Below, one piece after another: positions 1 to 6,224 of a stretch of DNA of 6,224 nt. The DNA is from Clostridiales bacterium. Its GTDB lineage: Bacteria > Bacillota > Clostridia > Christensenellales > DUVY01. Where the stretch lies: contig JAITNT010000106.1 of the NCBI GenBank assembly GCA_031290295.1, positions 1-6,224 of the forward strand. Direction: 5' to 3'. The notes beneath the pieces are model-generated. The model was not told where the DNA came from, ran no database searches, and saw only the letters and a list, made by a program, of their open reading frames with translations. Position numbers and translations under genes: made by a program. Every line of letters starts with the position of its first letter. Positions within the stretch are counted from its first letter, which is position 1.

Positions 1-1
1 C

Positions 2-67
2 GGCATGGTTTTGGTCTTGGTGTGCAACAAGCTTTCTAAGAAGGCCTCCGGCATAGGAATGTGGTGA
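2..67 (+). CDS. C-terminal end of sugar ABC transporter permease (LplB-like), partial
   Basis: Only the last 21 codons of this gene are in the window, in frame from base 2 to a TGA at 65-67. They encode a hydrophobic stretch (GMVLVLVCNKLSK) followed by a short basic tail ending in IGMW. Such an ending, a last membrane helix, then an Asn and basic residues, then a tail closing on Trp, is typical of LplB-type permeases of the CUT1 sugar ABC transporters. The gene lies 5 bases upstream of an LplC-type permease, and the two are normally adjacent and form the heterodimeric membrane channel. The identification rests on this short tail plus position; the body of the protein, including its EAA loop, is outside the window. 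Confidence 0.72.
   Translation, partial: GMVLVLVCNKLSKKASGIGMW
63..67 (+). promoter_or_regulatory. Weak Shine-Dalgarno site of the LplC-like permease
   Basis: GGTGA at 63-67 matches the 3' part of the AGGAGGTGA consensus and lies 5 bases before the ATG at 73. It overlaps the last codons and stop of the upstream permease gene, which suggests coupled translation of the two permeases. It is much weaker than the AGGAGGT sites before the downstream genes. Confidence 0.45.
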
Positions 68-72
68 CGGGT

Positions 73-966
73 ATGACCGCGAGAAGCAAGGAAAGAATAT
101 ATCAGGGCGTCTGCGCGACGGTGTGCGTGCTGGTCGCGTCGGTCTGCGTGTACCCGCTTTTGTATACGCTGATAGTGTCGTTTTGCGATCCCGCGCATAT
201 CAGCTTCCTGGGCATATTGCCGCTGCCGTCGCAATTTTCGCTGACGGCGTACGTCAAGGTTTTTTCCGCGGGCTCTTATATATCCAAGGCGATTTTGGTT
301 TCCGTTTTCCGTACGGCGGTGGGCACTGTCGGGAGCGTGCTGCTATGCTCGCTCTTTGCGTACGCGCTGTCGCGCAAGGGTCTGCCCGGAAGAAAGCCCG
401 TAATGTATCTGCTCATTTTTGTAATACTATTTAACGGAGGCCTGATTCCCACCTATTTTGCTATCAGACAGGTGGGCTTGCTCGACAATATCTGGGTTTA
501 CGTCTTTCCTAACCTGATCAACGCGTGGAACGTCATTATCATAAAGCAGTCTATGGAGGCCGTCCCTAAGGAGATAGAGGAATCGGCGCAAATGGACGGC
601 GTGAGCGACCTCAGGAATTTTATCAATATCGTACTTCCTATGTCCAAGCCCGTCCTTGCCGCTATGGCGATTTTTACTATGGTGGGACAGTGGAACAGCT
701 GGTTCGACGCGATGATTTACGTGTCGAGCGTCCATTCGAGCCTTTGGCCGCTGCAGTACTACACGACGATCAGCTTTAATAACCTCAACCAAATTAATCA
801 GGGCGGCACAGGCGACGTAGGCTCTATCATCGGCATAGAGGATATTAACAACATGTCCATAAAAATGGCGCTTACCGTGGTAACCTGCCTGCCCATTCTG
901 GCGGTATACCCGTTCTTTCAGAAATACTTCACCAAGGGAGTGTATCTGGGCGCGGTCAAGGGCTAG
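73..966 (+). CDS. Sugar ABC transporter permease, LplC/YtcP-like (CUT1 family)
   Basis: This is the second membrane subunit of an oligosaccharide importer; with the upstream LplB-like protein it forms the transmembrane channel. The 297-residue protein has six predicted membrane helices at about residues 13-36, 73-98, 109-130, 140-158, 191-213 and 264-284. The cytoplasmic EAA loop that docks the ATPase is complete: E170-S-A172, G176, then I186-V-L188-P189, with exactly the family spacing. The C-terminus (YPFFQKYF...KGVYLGAVKG) is the hallmark ending of LplC/YtcP permeases. I chose ATG 73 because GGTGA lies 5 bases ahead and it just clears the upstream stop; GTG codons at 61 and 64 would overlap the upstream gene and add at most four residues. 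The gene ends with TAG at 964-966, 57 bases before the binding-protein gene. No ATPase gene is in the window, as is common where a shared MsmX-type ATPase serves several such importers. Confidence 0.93.
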   Translation: MTARSKERIYQGVCATVCVLVASVCVYPLLYTLIVSFCDPAHISFLGILPLPSQFSLTAYVKVFSAGSYISKAILVSVFRTAVGTVGSVLLCSLFAYALSRKGLPGRKPVMYLLIFVILFNGGLIPTYFAIRQVGLLDNIWVYVFPNLINAWNVIIIKQSMEAVPKEIEESAQMDGVSDLRNFINIVLPMSKPVLAAMAIFTMVGQWNSWFDAMIYVSSVHSSLWPLQYYTTISFNNLNQINQGGTGDVGSIIGIEDINNMSIKMALTVVTCLPILAVYPFFQKYFTKGVYLGAVKG

Positions 967-972
967 GGCTAG
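961..972 (+). repeat. Tandem GGCTAG repeat giving two in-frame stops
   Basis: GGCTAG occurs twice back to back at 961-966 and 967-972. The first copy holds the stop codon of the permease and the second supplies another in-frame TAG six bases later. It may be a chance short duplication. Confidence 0.5.
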
Positions 973-989
973 AACGGTATGTACAAACA

Positions 990-1001
990 AAAAATATTTT
1001 T
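990..1001. other. AT-only perfect palindrome between permease and binding-protein genes
   Basis: AAAAATATTTTT at 990-1001 is a perfect 12-base palindrome in an A-rich stretch (about 979-1004) of an otherwise GC-rich window. It lies just upstream of the strong Shine-Dalgarno site of the binding-protein gene. It lacks the GC stem of an intrinsic terminator, and I see no convincing -35/-10 pair. It could keep the translation start unstructured or be an RNA processing site; this is inference. Confidence 0.4.
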
Positions 1002-1004
1002 CTC

Positions 1005-1011
1005 AGGAGGT
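1005..1011 (+). promoter_or_regulatory. Strong Shine-Dalgarno site deciding the binding-protein start
   Basis: AGGAGGT at 1005-1011 is a full match to the anti-Shine-Dalgarno sequence. The next in-frame ATG is at 1024, 12 bases on, a rather long spacer. It excludes the earlier in-frame ATG at 979, which would place this site inside the coding region and spoil the signal peptide. Confidence 0.85.
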
Positions 1012-1023
1012 CACAGAAAAATT

Positions 1024-2676
1024 ATGAAACTAAAAAGACTAACGGTCGCGTTAACCGCGTTCCTCGTCGCCTTCGGCACGGTCGGATGCACTACGCCCCC
1101 CAAGGGCGAAAACGACGTGCTGCTCCTGCTGCAGGGCTGGACTAACACGCCCACCGATTCGCAGGACCCGTACAAGAAATACATCTCGGACAGCTTCGGC
1201 CTGAACGTGTCGCTTAACGCGAGCAGCGATTTCGATAACGCCTGCGTAGTCGCGTTTCAATCGTCTAACCGTCCCGATATCGTAAGCTTCCCCGACTATA
1301 CCACGTTTCAGAAGTATTTCAAGCAGAGCGTGCTTATCGACGACTGGACGCCGTATTTACAGTACATGCCAAACTTCTCGTCGGTTATCGATTCCGCGCA
1401 GCAAGCCTCCGCAAAGCAGATTTTTTCCGCGGGCGGCAAGCTGTCCGCGTTATGGACGCCCGCCGAACCGCCGGTCTGGTCGTTAAAAATCCGCGAGGAC
1501 TGGCTGACGCAGTTCCGCGCCGAAAAAAGCTACGCCGCGGCGTGGGCGCCTACGACGCCCGACATGCTGTTGGAGTTCGCCCGTTGGATAAAAACCGCGA
1601 AGAATCCCAACCAAGCCGCGCTCGACGTATTTGCGTTCACCTCCGCCGGCGGAAGCAACAGCCTGGGCGTTCTAGGCACGTGGCTTCCGCTCATGTACGG
1701 CGCGGTTTCCGTCGCTCCGTTCGGCTTTTATCCCGAGGGCGACGAGGTCAAATTCTCTACCACGGACGGCAGCTATAAGCAAATGCTGGAATTCTTGCGC
1801 ACCGTAGTTCAGGAGCAGCTGATCGAGCCGACGTGGTATTCGCAGCAGTTTGCAGACAAGCACCGCACCTATCAGGGCAAAATCGCGATAGAGTGGCTTC
1901 CGGGCAGCGTTACGGACTACACGCAGGCGGAGTTTACGGACGCCGACGGCAACGTCACGCAGGATACTACCGATTGGTGGGAAACCTACGATCTGCCCGT
2001 TCAGCCCGGCACGGCTAACACGCGGGCGGGAAATATGCCCGGCCCGGGTCTGGCGGGCAAAATTATCACCGTGTCCAAAAAGGCCGCGCTGAACGCGGAT
2101 AAGATGAGGAAGATTTGCGCGCTTATCGACGCCTGCTACTCGCGCTACGACGCCGAAACGGACACGTACGCGAGGGGGTCGGCTTACGACGCCTTGCGTT
2201 GGGGCGTGGGGATAGAGGATGGGCTTGCCTACGCCGATATCGCCGGCGCGAATCTGAAATACATCAACACCAGCTCCGTTTCGGCGGGGCGCGGCGAGAG
2301 GTATTACCGCGAAAAGCAAACGGGCGCGTGGGATTGGGGCGCGTGGTTCTCCTCTACAAACGACGGCATTATTCAGGGCAACAAGTCCGAGGTGGACGCT
2401 ATCGTGCTCAAGGTGGCGCAGCATAACGTCAAAACCGCCAACATGGCCGCTAAGCCCGAAATAGGCGCGTATCTGCAATTCCCCGCCGCCGATCTTAACG
2501 AGATGGTTAACGAAATGGTGGCGTTCGAGTACGGTTACGCCACGCAAAGCGGCTGGGATTCTTCCGAACGCGAAACGCGGTACAACGCCTTTATACAAAG
2601 GTGGAGAACGTCGCTAAAGGGCAACGATTTCTTAGCCTCGGCTGCCGAGCAATTCCGCAGCCTGGGACTTTTTTAG
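1024..2676 (+). CDS. Extracellular sugar-binding lipoprotein of the ABC importer (LplA-like)
   Basis: This 550-residue protein is the substrate receptor of the importer whose permeases lie just upstream. It starts with a lipoprotein signal peptide: basic MKLKR, a hydrophobic core to about residue 18, then lipobox T-V-G-C with Cys22 as the lipidated residue. The mature part fits the large LplA group of family 1 solute-binding proteins. Supporting segments are the PDIVSFPDY region (84-92), a WSLKIREDWL segment (152-161) followed by a TPDML segment (178-182) as in the family's R-x-DWL...PTT pattern, and later a helix around KQMLEFLRTVVQEQLIEP, matching the usual 'EGLIDP' segment. Many Trp and Tyr residues suit sugar stacking. 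The length fits LplA-like proteins, which are longer than MalE-type ones. The ATG is set by AGGAGGT at 1005. The stop codon overlaps the next gene's Shine-Dalgarno site. The ligand is not readable; the downstream GH65 gene suggests an oligosaccharide. Confidence 0.9.
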   Translation: MKLKRLTVALTAFLVAFGTVGCTTPPKGENDVLLLLQGWTNTPTDSQDPYKKYISDSFGLNVSLNASSDFDNACVVAFQSSNRPDIVSFPDYTTFQKYFKQSVLIDDWTPYLQYMPNFSSVIDSAQQASAKQIFSAGGKLSALWTPAEPPVWSLKIREDWLTQFRAEKSYAAAWAPTTPDMLLEFARWIKTAKNPNQAALDVFAFTSAGGSNSLGVLGTWLPLMYGAVSVAPFGFYPEGDEVKFSTTDGSYKQMLEFLRTVVQEQLIEPTWYSQQFADKHRTYQGKIAIEWLPGSVTDYTQAEFTDADGNVTQDTTDWWETYDLPVQPGTANTRAGNMPGPGLAGKIITVSKKAALNADKMRKICALIDACYSRYDAETDTYARGSAYDALRWGVGIEDGLAYADIAGANLKYINTSSVSAGRGERYYREKQTGAWDWGAWFSSTNDGIIQGNKSEVDAIVLKVAQHNVKTANMAAKPEIGAYLQFPAADLNEMVNEMVAFEYGYATQSGWDSSERETRYNAFIQRWRTSLKGNDFLASAAEQFRSLGLF

Positions 2677-2681
2677 GAGGT
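2675..2681 (+). promoter_or_regulatory. Shine-Dalgarno site of the surface lipoprotein, overlapping the previous stop
   Basis: AGGAGGT at 2675-2681 shares its first two bases with the TAG stop of the binding-protein gene and lies 11 bases before ATG 2693. A second partial site, AGAGGT at 2683-2688, is only 4 bases from the ATG. The overlap with the stop suggests translational coupling. Confidence 0.8.
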
Positions 2682-2692
2682 AAGAGGTAATT

Positions 2693-5197
2693 ATGAAAAG
2701 AGCTGTTACGGTATTATTTATAGCTTTGTTCGGCTTTACGGCTTTGTTTTCGGGCTGTTCGGGGGGCAAGGAGCCGGAAATGAAGGAATATGATTTGACA
2801 GAAATAACGTATGAGAACAGTCTGTACGAAAAGGGCGCGGCGGCCAAGGACGTCGTGCTTACCGTGCCCGGCAAAAAGGTCGCTACGGGCGAGGAAATAA
2901 CCGCAAGCACCAAAATAGCGTCGGCGAAGTCGCTTGAAAAGGGCAAGGAAGCGGTATATTTCGTGGTGGATTGGGGCGACGGGACGTGGAGCTATATCGG
3001 CCCCGGACTGCACAACTCCGAAACGCAGTCGCTTTTGTCGCAGGCGCACACCTACAAAAAGGCGGGCGAATATTCCGTCAGCGCGGCGGCGTTCGCCATG
3101 CAGACCGAGACCGCTTTTGCGTGGAGCGCGCCGAAAACCGTGACGGTAGAGGGCGCGGACGTATCGTACGACGGACTGATAAAAACGCTGCGCCCCATAT
3201 CCTCTCCCGCCTATTCAAAGGAGTTTTCCGCGGAGAATATCACGGATTCTAAGAGCACGTATTTCAAATCGGAGGCATCCTCGGACGTATACGACGCGCA
3301 GTACGCGGGATATCTTTTTGACCAAACCTATACCCTTGATAAGCTCGAAATAAAGATACCGACGGCGGCGGAGGTGTTTCCGTCTAACATAGCCGTCGAA
3401 TACACTATCGACAAGGGCGCCACCTGGCACAGTCTGCCCAAGTACTACTATCTTTACGACTACAGCGTGGGCAGATTTTCGCCGATTATGAGGTTCCCTA
3501 ACCCTAAGGGCGCGACGCTGTGCCTCAGCCTCAACGGCATAACCGCCGACGGAATCCGCATTATAAGCAAGCTCGTTTCGCTGAATCTGAACGACCTCGA
3601 CAAGGAAAAGACGCTTTGCGTGGAGGAAATGCGCGTCTACGGCTCGCTGCGCACGCTGTTGTACACCTCGTTAGGCTCGGAGTACGACGCCGCGCTTAAC
3701 AACATGCAGGCGATTTTCGGCACGGCAAAAACCGAGCCTGTAGTGTCCGGGTCAATCCGCGGCGAGAACACCAACAAAAGCCCGTTCCGTACGGGCACGG
3801 CGATGATCGCGTCCACCGAATGGCTGGAGTGGTCGGGGCTGAAGTTCAACTTCACCGACTACGGCGCGGCGCGGTCGGAGTATTTCGAGCAGCTCAAAAA
3901 CGTGCGCGTAGACGTGGACGGCTGGTCGTCCGACGCCGGTTACGTATGGGCGACGAACGATTCGCCGGAGCATTTGAACCTCGGCAATCATTATTCGCTT
4001 AATCCGATTTTTATCATAGCCGCCCGAAACTATCTGCTTATGGGCAACGAGGCGGGCGAGTTTGACGACGGCGGCAATTACACGGACTTTTTGGATTTGA
4101 AAAACAGACAGAATCAAACCATGCGATACCGTCTGGAAAAGGCCATGAGTTACATGCTGAACACGCTGGACGGCAAGAACGGCATAATGACCGTTTTTGA
4201 CCCGGAGCACGACGGCACGGTCAACGGCTACTCGACAAACTACTGGGACACGCACCGAAGCTTCGGCTATAAGTCCGCCTACGAGAACGCGCTGTTCTAC
4301 GCGTCGCTTCTTGCTTACGCCGACATCGCCGAATACGAGGGGAACGCAAGCGCGGCGGCGGAATACCGCGAACGCGCCGCCCTTACTAAGACCATGTATA
4401 ATACTCTGTTTTGGGACGCGTCGAAAGGGCGGTATATTTCCAGCGTGAACGTGGACGGAAGAAAGCTGGATTTCGGCGTCACCTTCGTTAACTTCTACGC
4501 CGCCGCCTACGGGGTAGCCGACACCGCCAAGGCTAAGCTTGTATACGAGTGGCTGGACGGCAAACGCATCGTAGAGGGCGACACCTCGCAGGGCGCGGAC
4601 ATCTACGGACGCTTTAAGTACGCGGCGCGGGCTAATACGCTGGACGTTTCGTCTACGGGCGCGCCTTACTTCTGGTACGACCACGGCGGCGCGCTGCCGT
4701 GCACGCCCGGCACCTTCGGCGGCTACGGCAATCAGATGCAGAACGGCGGAACAATCTTCTACATCAGCCATTACGACCTCATCGGGCGGCTGAATAACAC
4801 GGGGGCGGACGACGCGTTCGCGCGCTTCGGCGTCATCGTCGACGAGTTCAAAAAAGACGAGCTGCGCCGCAACTCCTACACCGAGCACGGCGAGTACGTC
4901 GAGGGCGTTATCGGCGAGTTCCCCGAAAGCGGACTGGTGCCCTACACCTTTATCAACGGCTTTTTGGGCATAAACGCCGTCGCGAAGGGCTTGCGCATTA
5001 AGCCCGCGCTGCCGTCCGCGATGGAATACGCGGGGATTTCGCAATATTTCTTCGGCAACCGCGAATATTCGATTAAGGCGGTCAAGGGGCTTTCCGCGCC
5101 TAAGGTCGAAAAATACGGCGACGTGTACTTCGTGCAGGTGCCCGCGGAGAAATCGTATATAATAACGCTCGATAACAGGCTTATCGAGGAAGCGTAG
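2693..5197 (+). CDS. Surface lipoprotein: PKD-like + discoidin-like + (alpha/alpha)6 glycosidase-like region
   Basis: This 834-residue protein starts with a lipoprotein signal peptide (lipobox F-S-G-C, Cys22), so it is probably anchored on the outer face of the membrane. Residues about 30-154 look like a PKD-type beta-sandwich: D93-WGDGT98, then H119-T-Y...AGEY127, ending in TVTVEG. Residues about 160-318 resemble an F5/8 type C (discoidin) sandwich, with a Tyr-rich KYYYLYDY stretch at 250-257 and the closing EEMRVYGS. From about 320 to 770 the protein looks like a six-hairpin (alpha/alpha)6 glycosidase. Supporting segments are NYWDTHRSFGYKSAYENALF (D519, E531), a LFWDASKGRY turn, NQMQNGGT at 680-687, and an acidic run with E734, E737, E742 and E745 before SGLVPY. 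A small C-terminal beta-domain has the GLRIKPALPSAMEYAG pattern seen at the ends of GH65, GH94 and GH78 enzymes. Likely a glycan-binding and hydrolysing enzyme feeding the importer. Family, bond and catalytic residues are not established; a non-catalytic binding role is possible. Confidence 0.75.
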   Translation: MKRAVTVLFIALFGFTALFSGCSGGKEPEMKEYDLTEITYENSLYEKGAAAKDVVLTVPGKKVATGEEITASTKIASAKSLEKGKEAVYFVVDWGDGTWSYIGPGLHNSETQSLLSQAHTYKKAGEYSVSAAAFAMQTETAFAWSAPKTVTVEGADVSYDGLIKTLRPISSPAYSKEFSAENITDSKSTYFKSEASSDVYDAQYAGYLFDQTYTLDKLEIKIPTAAEVFPSNIAVEYTIDKGATWHSLPKYYYLYDYSVGRFSPIMRFPNPKGATLCLSLNGITADGIRIISKLVSLNLNDLDKEKTLCVEEMRVYGSLRTLLYTSLGSEYDAALNNMQAIFGTAKTEPVVSGSIRGENTNKSPFRTGTAMIASTEWLEWSGLKFNFTDYGAARSEYFEQLKNVRVDVDGWSSDAGYVWATNDSPEHLNLGNHYSLNPIFIIAARNYLLMGNEAGEFDDGGNYTDFLDLKNRQNQTMRYRLEKAMSYMLNTLDGKNGIMTVFDPEHDGTVNGYSTNYWDTHRSFGYKSAYENALFYASLLAYADIAEYEGNASAAAEYRERAALTKTMYNTLFWDASKGRYISSVNVDGRKLDFGVTFVNFYAAAYGVADTAKAKLVYEWLDGKRIVEGDTSQGADIYGRFKYAARANTLDVSSTGAPYFWYDHGGALPCTPGTFGGYGNQMQNGGTIFYISHYDLIGRLNNTGADDAFARFGVIVDEFKKDELRRNSYTEHGEYVEGVIGEFPESGLVPYTFINGFLGINAVAKGLRIKPALPSAMEYAGISQYFFGNREYSIKAVKGLSAPKVEKYGDVYFVQVPAEKSYIITLDNRLIEEA

Positions 5198-5209
5198 AAA
5201 CGGCGGCGA

Positions 5210-5216
5210 GGGAGGT
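5210..5216 (+). promoter_or_regulatory. Shine-Dalgarno site of the GH65 gene
   Basis: GGGAGGT at 5210-5216 lies 9 bases before ATG 5226, within the 28-base gap after the surface lipoprotein gene. It supports this ATG as the start. Confidence 0.8.
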
Positions 5217-5225
5217 CGACATTAT

Positions 5226-6224
5226 ATGAGGAAGATACACAAATCGGTGCCCGTGCTTTTTGCTCCCGAACCCTTTTGCGTGCGCGAGACGGAGTACGTT
5301 TTTGCTAAGCATCACAACAACGAGACGATTTTTACGGTGGCAAACGGCCGTTTGGGCGCGAGGGGTTTCTTCGAGGAGGGCTTCGCGGGGCGGAGCGGAA
5401 TCGACGGCGCGTCCGACCCTACTACGATGATAAACGGCGTATACGAATATCACCCGTACCGTCATATTTGGCGGCGGCCGGGCTTTCCGGAGCGATACCA
5501 TTCTATCACGCCGCAGGTTAACCCGTTCGACGCGCGCGTCTTTGCGGACGGCGAATTGTGCGCGGTGACCGAGCGTACGGAGAATTATTCGCGCGTGCTG
5601 GACATGCGGAACGGCGCGGTTACGCGGCGTTACGATTATGTTACGGCGGCGGGAAAACGCGTTAAACTCACCTTTGAAAGGTTCGCCGACCAAAACGACA
5701 CCCACCTGCTCTATCAGCGTGTGAGCGTCGCGGGCGGCGGCGCGCGGATAAGGATCGAGGCGGCGCTTTCCCATTTGAGCGGCGGCGCAAAGACGAGCAA
5801 GGAGGAGATAGGCGGCGAGGAGGGTACGCTTTTTGCCCCGGAGGAGACCTGCGTAAAGGACGGCTGCGCCTTTTTGCGTTACGGCACGTTAATAAGCAAA
5901 TTCGACATAGCCTGCGCCGTCGCGGGGAAGGCGAGCGGTCTTAACGAGCGCGCTTCCGCAGGCGGCGGCCGGGTAGAATTCGTTTACGAGGGCGGCGGGG
6001 AGGTCTCGCTTACCCGTTGCGCGGCGTATTACACTAATGCTGACGGCGCGGATTATGCGGAAAAGGCGGTCGAAACCGCCAAGGCCGGGCTGTCGCGCGG
6101 CTACGGCGCGGCTCTGGAGGTCAACGGGGAATACTGGAACGGCTTTTGGAACGCCGCCGACATTCATATAACGGGCGACGATCTCATTTTGCAGGGAATA
6201 CGCTACAGTCTGTTTATGCTCAAT
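5226..6224 (+). CDS. GH65 glycoside phosphorylase/hydrolase, N-terminal part (runs off the window)
   Basis: An open frame of 333 codons runs from ATG 5226 to the window end without a stop. There is no signal peptide or membrane helix, so the enzyme should be cytoplasmic. The N-terminus carries the GH65 signature: ETEYVFAKHHNNETIF (21-36), then VANGRLGARGFFEEG (38-52), then TTMINGVYEYHP. A beta-rich region follows to about residue 270, matching the GH65 N-terminal super-beta-sandwich. The linker helix and start of the catalytic barrel come next: EYWNGFWNAADIHITGDD (302-319) and LILQGIRYSLFMLN (320-333), a very characteristic GH65 stretch. GH65 enzymes mostly cleave alpha-glucosidic disaccharides (maltose, trehalose, kojibiose, nigerose) with phosphate to give beta-glucose 1-phosphate; a few are hydrolases or use other sugars. 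The catalytic acid and phosphate site lie beyond the window, so specificity and phosphorylase-versus-hydrolase status cannot be read. About 430 residues are probably missing. It would process the imported sugar. Confidence 0.92.
   Translation, partial: MRKIHKSVPVLFAPEPFCVRETEYVFAKHHNNETIFTVANGRLGARGFFEEGFAGRSGIDGASDPTTMINGVYEYHPYRHIWRRPGFPERYHSITPQVNPFDARVFADGELCAVTERTENYSRVLDMRNGAVTRRYDYVTAAGKRVKLTFERFADQNDTHLLYQRVSVAGGGARIRIEAALSHLSGGAKTSKEEIGGEEGTLFAPEETCVKDGCAFLRYGTLISKFDIACAVAGKASGLNERASAGGGRVEFVYEGGGEVSLTRCAAYYTNADGADYAEKAVETAKAGLSRGYGAALEVNGEYWNGFWNAADIHITGDDLILQGIRYSLFMLN

Noticed and set aside
61..72. GTG codons at 61 and 64 as starts of the LplC-like permease.
   Set aside because: They overlap the end of the upstream permease gene, and the ATG at 73 has GGTGA at a suitable distance. 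The difference is at most four residues, so GTG use cannot be fully excluded.
985..1004. The A-run/T-run palindrome as an intrinsic terminator of the permease genes.
   Set aside because: It has no GC-rich stem, only five T's follow, and the downstream binding-protein gene belongs functionally with the permeases.
979..1023. Upstream in-frame ATG at 979 as the start of the binding-protein gene.
   Set aside because: It would put a perfect AGGAGGT inside the coding region and add a 15-residue leader before an otherwise normal lipoprotein signal peptide; ATG 1024 explains both.
1672..2598. A 308-codon minus-strand open frame opposite the sugar-binding lipoprotein gene.
   Set aside because: Same shadow effect: low-complexity Arg/Val-rich translation with no family resemblance, fully inside a clear lipoprotein gene.
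3752..5044. A 430-codon open frame on the minus strand opposite the surface lipoprotein gene.
   Set aside because: It is an antisense shadow of a well-supported + strand gene with strong codon-position bias. Its translation is rich in Arg, Val and Ala without recognisable motifs, and no ribosome binding site supports it.
5181..5774. A 197-codon minus-strand open frame over the start of the last gene.
   Set aside because: The + strand frame here encodes clear GH65 signatures preceded by a good Shine-Dalgarno site, so the antisense frame is a shadow.

Overview
The window is the inside of a carbohydrate-utilisation operon. Every gene reads on the + strand, and gaps are only 5 to 57 bases. AGGAGGT-type Shine-Dalgarno sites, lipobox-carrying lipoproteins and an LplA/LplB/LplC-type (YtcP-like) sugar ABC transporter point to a Gram-positive anaerobe of the Bacillota. 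A gut or rumen clostridial lineage with moderate GC and many GCG/CGC codons is my best guess. That placement is inference; no taxonomic marker is present.

Layout: (1) bases 2-67, the last 21 codons of an upstream LplB-like permease; (2) 73-966, an LplC/YtcP-like permease with a perfect EAA loop; (3) 1024-2676, an LplA-like solute-binding lipoprotein; (4) 2693-5197, a large surface lipoprotein with a PKD-like domain, a discoidin-like domain and a C-terminal six-hairpin, (alpha/alpha)6-type glycosidase-like region that I cannot place in a named family; (5) 5226 to the window end, the first 333 codons of a cytoplasmic GH65 glycoside phosphorylase/hydrolase. No promoter, terminator, RNA gene, mobile element or CRISPR array was found. 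No non-coding stretch exceeds 60 bases.

Proposed joint function (inference): the tethered lipoprotein binds and trims a glycan at the cell surface. The binding protein and two permeases import the released oligosaccharide, powered by an ATPase not encoded here. The GH65 enzyme then splits the imported sugar in the cytoplasm, probably by phosphorolysis. The substrate cannot be read from the sequence; GH65 usually acts on alpha-glucosides. The least explained and most interesting gene is the 834-residue lipoprotein.
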